Assembly (NCBI GenBank): GCA_027064245.1
Contig: JAMOPZ010000480.1
Span: 1 to 5,305 of the forward strand
Length of the DNA stretch: 5,305 bases
Reading direction: 5' to 3'
From: Campylobacterales bacterium
GTDB taxonomy: Bacteria; Campylobacterota; Campylobacteria; Campylobacterales; Arcobacteraceae
Position numbers and translations under genes: made by a program. Under the pieces are notes generated by a model. It had not been told where the DNA came from and made no database searches. It saw only the letters and a program-made list of their open reading frames with translations. How positions within the stretch are numbered: position 1 is the first letter of the stretch; every line of letters begins with the position of its first letter. Of the stretch, positions 1 to 5,305 are shown one piece after another.

Positions 1-1
1 C

Positions 2-568
2 TGGGAAAAAGAGTTTGGTAAAAAATATAGTGTAAAAGTTGTTGAGATAGATTTTTTCTATTTTGAACAGGATTTTACAAATCAAGATATTTTAATCCTA
101 GATATTGATCAATTTGAAACAATAGAGAGTATTATAGAATATTATAATTCACTACCAAAGATTTTAAAATCTATTGCTATCTTAGATGAACCAAAATTAG
201 CTCATGGAACATATCTAATAAAACAGGGATTTAAAAGTTATATAGGTAAAAAAACAAGCAAATTAATTGTAGATAAAGCTTTGGCTACTGTAATAGATGG
301 TAATGTTTGGCTTTATCCTGAATTGATGAACTATATTATAAAACATATATCAACTTCTGGTGATAAATCAAATGCATCAACTATTATGTCAAAACTATCT
401 TCAAAAGAGCAAAATGTTGCAAATCTAGTAGCTGATGGCTTATCTAATAAAGATATAGCTACAACATTGGGTATTCAAATAGTAACTGTAAAAAAACATA
501 TAAGTAGTATTTTTACAAAATTAAATATAAAAGATCGTGTATCATTAGCTGTATTAATAAATAGTTAA
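2..568 (+). CDS. LuxR/NarL-type response regulator, 5'-truncated by the window edge
   Basis: The frame is open from base 2 to the TAA at 566-568 (188 visible codons). No in-frame ATG or GTG lies near the window edge and the first in-frame TTG is at 281, in mid-domain, so the true start is upstream. Visible residues 131-188 are a clear LuxR-family helix-turn-helix, with LSSKEQNVANLVADGLSNKD followed by a TVKKHISSIFTKL recognition helix. Residues 1 to about 115 fit most of a receiver domain: beta-3 ending LILD (D34, candidate phosphoacceptor), and GFKSYIGKK supplying the conserved beta-5 lysine (K83). The T/S switch at the end of beta-4 seems replaced (SIAILDEP), and the usual MP after the phosphoacceptor is absent, so the receiver is divergent. 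The acidic pair of beta-1 lies outside the window. It is likely a DNA-binding transcription regulator; its sensor kinase and targets are not visible. DNA-binding call firm, receiver call moderate, phosphorylation uncertain. Confidence 0.85.
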   Translation, partial: WEKEFGKKYSVKVVEIDFFYFEQDFTNQDILILDIDQFETIESIIEYYNSLPKILKSIAILDEPKLAHGTYLIKQGFKSYIGKKTSKLIVDKALATVIDGNVWLYPELMNYIIKHISTSGDKSNASTIMSKLSSKEQNVANLVADGLSNKDIATTLGIQIVTVKKHISSIFTKLNIKDRVSLAVLINS

Positions 569-573
569 CTATT
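560..573. repeat. Perfect 14-bp palindrome AATAGTTAACTATT
   Basis: Two 7-base arms (AATAGTT and AACTATT) meet without a spacer, across the stop codon of the response regulator and just ahead of the next gene. A short T run follows at 576-580. As RNA it could form only a 5-bp A/U-rich stem with a TTAA loop, too weak for a convincing terminator. A dimeric protein binding site is possible. Chance is also plausible at this A/T content. Confidence 0.45.
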
Positions 574-582
574 GGTTTTTAA

Positions 583-1599
583 ATGAGTTACAATAGAAAA
601 GACTTTCCACATAAAATTTCAGTAGGACTGTGGTGTAATGAAGATGCTACTATTTTTTATTATGATTTTAAAGTTGATAATAGTCGTATAAGAGGTACTT
701 TAGATTATAGTAATAAAAACTGGTCTGTTGCTATGAAAACTAGTGTAGCTAAAGCACATATATCAAAAGTAAAAGAGGAGAAAAAAGCTCTTCTATCCAA
801 TGACTTAGTAAAATTTGGTATTTTTATAAATAGATATTTTAATAAACTAAAAAAAAGTGAATGGATAAAAACAAAAATAAACCATTATAATAAATATATA
901 AAGCAATTCTTAGAATCTAAAAGAGTAAGATCTATTAAAAAATCTGATATAGAGCAAATATTACAATATCAAAGAGATCTTAATTTAAAACCTAGAACAT
1001 TAAAAACTACTCTTGAAGTGTTAAATCCTATATTTAAAAAAGCGATTGAAAATGGTATTATTACAAAAAATCCATGTAGTGGTATAAAAATAGATATACC
1101 ATCATCTAAACAAATTATTCAAAATCCAGAAGAAAAATTAAAAGAGATTACAACTGTATTGTATAATGTATTTGCTATAGATCCATTTTATCTATCATTT
1201 TATCTCTTTGCTATGCAAGGAAGATCAAAAAGTCAAATTATCCAACTAAGATGGGAAAATATAGATTTTGATCAAAATATATATAAAATCAAAGAAAATG
1301 ACAAATCTTATATCTTACAACCAAATATAAAAGAACAATTATTAAAGTTTAAGATTCCTTATGGTTGGGTTTATGAATCAAGTCATAATCTTGGACACCA
1401 TATTACAAATATAGAGAAACAAACAGCCAAAATAAAAAAATATATTCCAAATTTTACAATAAGATATATGCAAGATATTGTAAAAGAGGTACAAGAAAAT
1501 CAAATTATGGGTATCTATACTCCAGAAATAAAACCTCCAGAAAAAAAAGCAAAACCACTAAAGTTAAAACCAAAACTATCTATTGGAAAATTTGCATAA
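583..1599 (+). CDS. Phage-type tyrosine recombinase-like protein, probably catalytically degenerate
   Basis: This 338-residue protein has the layout of a phage-type integrase. Residues 10-50 resemble the beta-rich N-terminal arm. Residues 72-168 form the SAM-like core-binding domain, ending in the telltale AIENGIITKNPCSGI. Residues 183-315 match the catalytic domain, including IIQLRWENIDFD (219-230). The catalytic residues look lost. GRSKSQ (213-218) stands where GxRxxE is expected, giving Ser215 for Arg. FTIRYMQDIV (291-300) stands where FT(I/M)HxxRH is expected, giving Arg294 for His and Gln297 for Arg. No LGH box is present. Tyr312 in GIYTPE could be a remnant of the nucleophile, but is only about 15 residues past Gln297, where about 30 is usual. 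A Lys/Pro-rich tail (318-332) ends the protein. The start is fixed by a TAA immediately before the ATG; no Shine-Dalgarno is visible, so translation may be coupled to the gene upstream. It could be a domesticated DNA-binding protein or a decaying integrase. Fold call firm; loss of activity is inferred from by-eye alignment. Confidence 0.8.
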   Translation: MSYNRKDFPHKISVGLWCNEDATIFYYDFKVDNSRIRGTLDYSNKNWSVAMKTSVAKAHISKVKEEKKALLSNDLVKFGIFINRYFNKLKKSEWIKTKINHYNKYIKQFLESKRVRSIKKSDIEQILQYQRDLNLKPRTLKTTLEVLNPIFKKAIENGIITKNPCSGIKIDIPSSKQIIQNPEEKLKEITTVLYNVFAIDPFYLSFYLFAMQGRSKSQIIQLRWENIDFDQNIYKIKENDKSYILQPNIKEQLLKFKIPYGWVYESSHNLGHHITNIEKQTAKIKKYIPNFTIRYMQDIVKEVQENQIMGIYTPEIKPPEKKAKPLKLKPKLSIGKFA

Positions 1600-1604
1600 A
1601 TAAA

Positions 1605-1627
1605 TTTAAGTGATATTTCGCTAAAAT
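1605..1627 (+). promoter_or_regulatory. Sigma70-type promoter for yajC-secD-secF
   Basis: TTTAAGTGAT (1605-1614) resembles the TTTAAGT-type upstream element described for Campylobacter promoters. It is followed by TTTCG (1616-1620) and a TAAAAT -10 box (1622-1627). The whole stretch looks like the TTTAAG...TTTTGCTATAAT form common in this phylum, with one mismatch in the -10 hexamer. Transcription would start near 1633-1636, leaving a 5' leader of about 25 bases before yajC. No terminator separates it from the gene upstream, so readthrough from there may add to expression. Confidence 0.65.
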
Positions 1628-1658
1628 AAACACAAATCTAATAAAAAAAGGAAAAAAT

Positions 1659-1928
1659 ATGAATTCAGATCTATTAGGATCAATATTACCACTTGTTGTA
1701 TTATTTGCAATATTTTATTTTATGATAATAAAACCGCAACAAAAACAACAAAAACAACATCAAGATATGCTTGATAACTTAAATAAAGGTGATAAAATTA
1801 TCACAACTGGTGGATTACTAGTAAAAATCACAAAAATTGATGATGATATTTTAACAGTAACAAGCAATGATGGTGATAATACACTAAAAGTAGTAAGAAG
1901 TTATGTAGCTTCTAAATGGGAAGATTAA
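1659..1928 (+). CDS. yajC: YajC, Sec translocon accessory subunit
   Basis: YajC is a small inner-membrane protein that associates with SecD-SecF and the SecYEG channel. The 89-residue product has the usual family layout. A very short N-terminus is followed by one membrane helix at about residues 6-24, then the FYFMIIKPQQKQQKQ signature, then a cytoplasmic domain starting NLNKGDKIITTGGL. Length is close to typical (about 85-115). The ATG has a good AAAGGA ribosome binding site (1647-1652) six bases upstream. It is the first gene of a yajC-secD-secF operon, the standard bacterial order, and has its own promoter just upstream. Loss of YajC is generally mild in other bacteria; its exact role is not settled. 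Identification is secure. Confidence 0.97.
   Translation: MNSDLLGSILPLVVLFAIFYFMIIKPQQKQQKQHQDMLDNLNKGDKIITTGGLLVKITKIDDDILTVTSNDGDNTLKVVRSYVASKWED
1737..1759 (+). repeat. Short in-frame tandem repeat within yajC (unit CAACAAAAA, about 2.5 copies)
   Basis: The 9-base unit occurs at 1737-1745 and 1746-1754, with a partial third copy to 1759. It encodes the Gln/Lys-rich segment just after the membrane helix. Gln/Lys richness here is normal for YajC, so this is a low-complexity coding repeat that copy-number slippage could lengthen or shorten without breaking the frame. Confidence 0.7.
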
Positions 1929-1932
1929 AAGG
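1929..1932 (+). promoter_or_regulatory. Ribosome binding site supporting the TTG start of secD
   Basis: AAGG directly follows the yajC stop codon and lies eight bases before the TTG at 1941. In this frame the only sense codons between the yajC stop and the TTG are AAG, GTA, ACT and AAA. The next in-frame ATG is at Met47, past the first membrane helix. The TTG is therefore the only start that keeps that helix. Confidence 0.75.
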
Positions 1933-1940
1933 TAACTAAA

Positions 1941-3512
1941 TTGCAATATTTAAATTATAGATTAGTAATTTTTACACTTGTAACACTATTTGGTATTGGT
2001 TTTTCAATACCATCTATTTTGCAAATTGATTCAGGTAAAAAGATATCATTGGGGCTTGATTTGCAAGGTGGATTACATATGCTTTTAGGTGTGCAAACTC
2101 AAAAAGCAGTTGAAGGTAAAATCAAAACAATAGCAGCAAGTGTAAAATATTTTACAGATAACGAAGATATATTAATAGAAGATTTAACTATCTCTAAAAA
2201 AAGTTTAAGTTTTATTGTTTTAGATAATGATGAGTTTCCTAAAATTGATAAGATGCTAAAAGAGATCAAAGGTCTAAAAATCAATAAAACAGATAATGGT
2301 CAATATACTATAAAATTAACCGATATAGAAATAGCAGTAGTTAAAGATATGGCTGTATCTCAAGCTGTTGAAACTATTAGAAATAGACTTGATCAATTTG
2401 GTCTTGCAGAACCATCTGTTTCAAGACAAGGTAAAACAGATATTGTTGTAGAGCTACCAGGTATAAAAACAGCACAAGATGAACAAAAAGCAAGAGAACT
2501 TATAGCAAAACCAGCAAATCTTGAACTTATGGCAATAGATGAACTAAAAGCAGATCAGGTATATAATTTAAGTGCTGATGACGCTCAAGATTTAGGAGAT
2601 CTTATACTTGAAGATAGTGAAAAAAAAGGTGTGAAATATCTTGTAAAACAAATTCCTATTTTAACAGGTGCTGAAGTTGTAGATGCTAAAGTATCTTTTG
2701 ATAGACAAACAAATCAACCACTTATTAATTTTACTTTAAGTAGTTTTGGTGGACAACTTTTTGGTGATTTTACTGCAAAAAGTGTAGGAAAAAGACTTGC
2801 TGTAGTACTTGATGGAAAAGTATTTTCAGCTCCAGTAATAAGAGAAAGAATTGGTGGAGGGAGTGGTCAAATAAGTGGTAACTTTACTATTGATGAAGCA
2901 AGTAGTGTTGCTATTGCTTTGCGAAGTGGAGCATTACCTGCACCTGTTGTAATGCTTGAAAAAAGAAGTGTAGGACCAAGCTTGGGAGCTGATAGTATAA
3001 AAGCTAGTATGATGGCATTAGCTTTAGGGTTTATTTTAGTTGTTGTATTTATGATAGCATATTATAGAGCTGCTGGAATTATTGCAAATATTGCACTTGT
3101 TACAAACTTATTTATTATTATTGCTATTATGGCTATGTTTGGAGCAACTTTAACATTACCTGGAATGGCAGGAATTGTACTAACTGTTGGTATGGCAGTT
3201 GATGCTAATGTTATTATAAATGAAAGAGTAAGAGAGCTATTAAGAGCTGGTGTTAGTATAAAAAAAGCTATTGAAGATGGATATAGCAATGCTATGAGTG
3301 CGATACTTGATGCAAATATAACTACACTTTTAGTTTCTGTTATACTTTATGCTTATGGAACAGGACCTATAAAAGGGTTTGCTGTTACTATGAGTATAGG
3401 TATATTAGCTTCTATGATAACTGCTATTTTAGGAACTCATGGTATCTATGAAGCTTTAATGCCAAAAATAACAAAAGATAAAAACTTAAAAAAATGGTTT
3501 GGAGTAGCATAA
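1941..3512 (+). CDS. secD: SecD, protein translocase subunit
   Basis: SecD and SecF form an RND-superfamily membrane complex that uses the proton-motive force to finish export of preproteins after SecA/SecYEG. The 523-residue product has a first membrane helix at about 7-27, then the conserved GLDLQGGLHM motif (38-47). A large periplasmic region to about 350 includes RNRLDQFGLAEPSV (147-160) and LRSGALPAP (327-335). Five more helices follow between about 355 and 503. GMAVDANVIINERVRE (417-432) carries Asp421, by motif position the helix-4 acidic residue implicated in proton coupling. Length fits Campylobacterota SecD, with a periplasmic part smaller than in E. coli (615 residues). The start is TTG, in frame with and close behind yajC, which may restrain expression or couple it to yajC. 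Identification is secure; helix limits are approximate. Confidence 0.97.
   Translation: MQYLNYRLVIFTLVTLFGIGFSIPSILQIDSGKKISLGLDLQGGLHMLLGVQTQKAVEGKIKTIAASVKYFTDNEDILIEDLTISKKSLSFIVLDNDEFPKIDKMLKEIKGLKINKTDNGQYTIKLTDIEIAVVKDMAVSQAVETIRNRLDQFGLAEPSVSRQGKTDIVVELPGIKTAQDEQKARELIAKPANLELMAIDELKADQVYNLSADDAQDLGDLILEDSEKKGVKYLVKQIPILTGAEVVDAKVSFDRQTNQPLINFTLSSFGGQLFGDFTAKSVGKRLAVVLDGKVFSAPVIRERIGGGSGQISGNFTIDEASSVAIALRSGALPAPVVMLEKRSVGPSLGADSIKASMMALALGFILVVVFMIAYYRAAGIIANIALVTNLFIIIAIMAMFGATLTLPGMAGIVLTVGMAVDANVIINERVRELLRAGVSIKKAIEDGYSNAMSAILDANITTLLVSVILYAYGTGPIKGFAVTMSIGILASMITAILGTHGIYEALMPKITKDKNLKKWFGVA
3501..3504 (+). promoter_or_regulatory. Ribosome binding site fixing the secF start
   Basis: GGAG lies inside the last codons of secD, seven bases before the ATG at 3512. 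It favours that ATG over the in-frame GTG at 3494, which would overlap secD by 19 bases and would add the atypical prefix MVWSSI. Confidence 0.8.
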
Positions 3513-4483
3513 TGGAATTTTTTAAATCAAATAAAATATATAATTTTATGGGCAAAAGAATCCCATTTTTAGCTTTTTCTGCTTTTTTAGTATTGGCTTC
3601 ATTTACATTAATCTTTACAAAAGGATTACATCTTGGGATTGATTTTAGTGGTGGAACTTTAATACAAGTAAAATATACAAAAGATGCTCCTATTCCACAG
3701 ATTAGAACTATATTAAAATCAAATCAAAAATTTGATAAAGCTGTAGTAACTAAATTTGGAACAAATAGTGAAGTTATTATAAAAATACCAACTTCAACTA
3801 CAACTTTAGGAAAAGATATAGGTGATGAGATGAGAGCAATCTTAAAACCAACTGGTCAATATAAAATAAGAAGAGTTGATATGGTAGGTCCAAAAGTTGG
3901 AAATGCTTTAAAAGAAAAAGGTCTTATGGCTTTAGGATTATCACTTTTAGTTATTTTAGCTTATGTATCTTTTAGATTTGAGTGGAGATTTGCGATAGCT
4001 TCTATTTTAGCTCTAGTTCATGATATAAGTATAGCTTTAGGAGCTATCAGTTTATTTCAAATAGATGTAAATTTAGATATTTTAGCTGCAATTTTAACAA
4101 TACTTGGATACTCTTTAAATGATACTATTATTGTATTTGATAGAATTAGAGAGGGTGTTACAAACTCAAAAGAGAATGAACTAAATAAAGTAGTAAATGA
4201 ATCTGTTTCATCAACACTTAGTAGAACTACACTTACTTCACTTACAACATTTTTTGTTGTATTAACTTTATATCTATTTGGTGGAGAAATTATCAGTGGA
4301 TTTAGCTTTACTATGCTTGTTGGAGTTGTAGTTGGAACTTATAGTTCTATTTTTATTGCTGCTTCATTTTTAGTACAGTTAAATTTCTCTATATCTGATT
4401 ATAGAGCTGTTCAAGCAGCAAAAGAGAAAAGAGCAAAAGAAAAAGAAAAATTAAGAGCTCAATTTGAGCAAGGTACAATATAA
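3512..4483 (+). CDS. secF: SecF, protein translocase subunit
   Basis: SecF is the partner of SecD; the two pseudo-symmetric halves together form a 12-helix proton-driven export motor. The 323-residue product has a first helix at about 16-36, then GIDFSGGTLIQV (42-53), the SecF counterpart of the SecD GLDLQGG motif. A short periplasmic domain runs to about 135, and five helices follow to about 290. FRFEWRFA (154-161) is a SecF-typical loop. GYSLNDTIIVFDRIRE (199-214) holds Asp204 and Asp210. LSRTTLTSLTT (236-246) holds Arg238, matching acidic and basic residues linked to proton coupling in the family. A charged Lys/Glu-rich cytoplasmic tail ends the protein. The ATG overlaps the secD stop (TAATG), implying coupled, near-equimolar translation. 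A longer reading from GTG at 3494 is less likely. Identification is secure. Confidence 0.97.
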   Translation: MEFFKSNKIYNFMGKRIPFLAFSAFLVLASFTLIFTKGLHLGIDFSGGTLIQVKYTKDAPIPQIRTILKSNQKFDKAVVTKFGTNSEVIIKIPTSTTTLGKDIGDEMRAILKPTGQYKIRRVDMVGPKVGNALKEKGLMALGLSLLVILAYVSFRFEWRFAIASILALVHDISIALGAISLFQIDVNLDILAAILTILGYSLNDTIIVFDRIREGVTNSKENELNKVVNESVSSTLSRTTLTSLTTFFVVLTLYLFGGEIISGFSFTMLVGVVVGTYSSIFIAASFLVQLNFSISDYRAVQAAKEKRAKEKEKLRAQFEQGTI

Positions 4484-4492
4484 AGGAAAAAT

Positions 4493-5305
4493 ATGCCAAT
4501 AGATAATGATTATTTTAAAAATAGACAACAACAAAATAAAGGGACTAATAATAGTTCAAATAATAGTAACAATAATGGAGATTATCAACCTCCATTTGAA
4601 GCTCCAGAGTTATTTAAAAACTTTGGAAAAGGTAGTAGTATTTTTACTATTGTTATAATTTTAGTAATTTTTTTTATTTTAGCAAAACCATATAAGATTA
4701 TAAACTCTGGTGAAGTGGGTATTAAAGTGACTACAGGTAAATATGAAAATACACCTTTACAACCAGGATTTCATATCTTTATACCTATAGTTCAAAAAGT
4801 TATTACAGTTGATACAAAAGTAAGGCTTATCAACTATAAAACAACAGAAGCAATTAGTGGATTTGATAATGGAATTAAAATAAATCCAGCTATTAATATA
4901 CTTGATGCTAGAGGATTACCAGTTGCTATTGAACTTACTGTTCAATATAGACTTCTTCCTCATGGAGCACCAACTACTATAGCTACTTGGGGACTTTCTT
5001 GGGAAGATAAAATTGTAAATCCAGTTGTAAGAGATATTGTAAGAAATGTAGTAGGTAAATATAATGCAGAAGAGTTACCAACAAAAAGAAATGAAATAGC
5101 AACTTTAATAGAAAATGGGATTAGAGAAAATATTGAAAAATTAAAAGATAAGCCTGTATCAGTTGAATCGGTTCAATTAAGAGAGATTATTCTTCCTACA
5201 AAAATAAAAGATCAAATTGAGCGAGTTCAAATAGCAAATCAAGAAGCTCAAAGGGTAAAATATGAAGTTCAAAGAGCCAAACAAGAAGCAGAGAAAAAAG
5301 CAGCA
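4493..5305 (+). CDS. SPFH/Band 7 (prohibitin-family) membrane protein, 3'-truncated by the window edge
   Basis: The frame is open from the ATG at 4493 to the window end (271 codons, no stop), so the C-terminus is missing. An AAGGA ribosome binding site (4483-4487) overlaps the secF stop. Residues 1-47 are a polar cytoplasmic N-terminus with a Gln/Asn-rich stretch (12-28). Residues 49-65 are one membrane helix. An SPFH domain spans about 66-235, with INSGEVGIKVTTGKY, LQPGFHIFIP and YNAEELPTKRNEI being typical of prohibitins. An Ala/Glu/Gln/Lys-rich helix from about 240 begins the coiled coil that drives oligomerisation. Bacterial relatives such as HflK/HflC form large membrane rings that hold and regulate the FtsH protease. 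The position directly after secF suggests co-transcription and a role in membrane-protein quality control near the translocon; that link is inference. Family call firm, exact function unknown. Confidence 0.92.
   Translation, partial: MPIDNDYFKNRQQQNKGTNNSSNNSNNNGDYQPPFEAPELFKNFGKGSSIFTIVIILVIFFILAKPYKIINSGEVGIKVTTGKYENTPLQPGFHIFIPIVQKVITVDTKVRLINYKTTEAISGFDNGIKINPAINILDARGLPVAIELTVQYRLLPHGAPTTIATWGLSWEDKIVNPVVRDIVRNVVGKYNAEELPTKRNEIATLIENGIRENIEKLKDKPVSVESVQLREIILPTKIKDQIERVQIANQEAQRVKYEVQRAKQEAEKKAA

Noticed and set aside
281..568. Stand-alone 95-residue LuxR-type protein starting at TTG 281
   Set aside because: The frame continues open upstream to the window edge with receiver-like sequence, so the TTG is an internal Leu codon of a longer regulator.
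1541..1548. Run of eight A in the recombinase-like gene as a frameshift or slippage site
   Set aside because: Similar A runs occur throughout this A-rich window. The frame is open through the run to a natural stop, and nothing shows that an alternative frame adds a domain.
2099..2284. Reverse-strand open frame of 61 codons inside secD
   Set aside because: It lies wholly within the well-supported secD coding sequence and its product has no recognisable motif; it is an antisense shadow.
3062..3289. Reverse-strand open frame of 75 codons inside secD
   Set aside because: It is antisense to conserved SecD membrane helices. Its hydrophobic composition follows from the opposite strand, and it has no family signature.
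3494..3511. GTG start for secF at 3494
   Set aside because: The ATG at 3512 has a GGAG seven bases upstream, forms the common TAATG overlap, and gives a typical SecF N-terminus.
4457..4469. Inverted repeat GCTCAA-T-TTGAGC near the end of secF, considered as a terminator
   Set aside because: It is inside coding sequence, gives only a 4-5 bp stem with a small loop, and has no T run after it. The downstream gene has a strong ribosome binding site close to secF.
4463..4479. TACAAT at 4474-4479 as a separate promoter for the SPFH gene
   Set aside because: No suitable upstream element is present at proper spacing, and it overlaps the secF end and the ribosome binding site region. Co-transcription is simpler.

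Overview
The window is very A/T-rich. It carries six genes, all on the + strand, packed with gaps of 0 to about 60 bases. The separate yajC, secD and secF genes, the strong use of AAA/ATA/TTA codons, the promoter style in front of yajC (TTTAAG...TTTCGCTAAAAT) and the SPFH/prohibitin-type gene after secF all point to a Campylobacterota chromosome. An Arcobacter-like lineage is my best guess. The genus is inference; the phylum-level call is moderately secure.

Region 1 (1-1599). A LuxR/NarL-type response regulator enters the window already in frame at base 2 and ends at 568. Its first residues lie upstream of the window. Fourteen bases later, with no visible Shine-Dalgarno, a 338-residue protein starts whose fold is clearly that of a phage-type tyrosine recombinase: arm region, SAM-like core-binding domain, then catalytic domain. 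By eye its catalytic residues look largely lost. The GxR arginine, the HxxR histidine and arginine, and the whole LGH box are substituted or missing, yet the frame is intact. This is the most unusual item in the window.

Region 2 (1600-4483). A sigma70-type promoter starts about 6 bases after the recombinase-like gene and drives yajC-secD-secF. These genes encode the accessory membrane complex of the Sec translocon, which uses the proton-motive force to help pull exported proteins across the inner membrane. secD starts with TTG, in the same frame as yajC and five codons after its stop. secF starts at an ATG overlapping the secD stop (TAATG).

Region 3 (4484-5305). A membrane-anchored SPFH (prohibitin/HflC-like) protein starts 9 bases after the secF stop with its own strong ribosome binding site. 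It runs off the window in frame. Its position suggests co-transcription with secDF and a role in inner-membrane organisation or quality control linked to protein export.

No tRNA, rRNA, CRISPR array, insertion sequence or convincing terminator is visible. No stretch over 300 bases lacks a gene.
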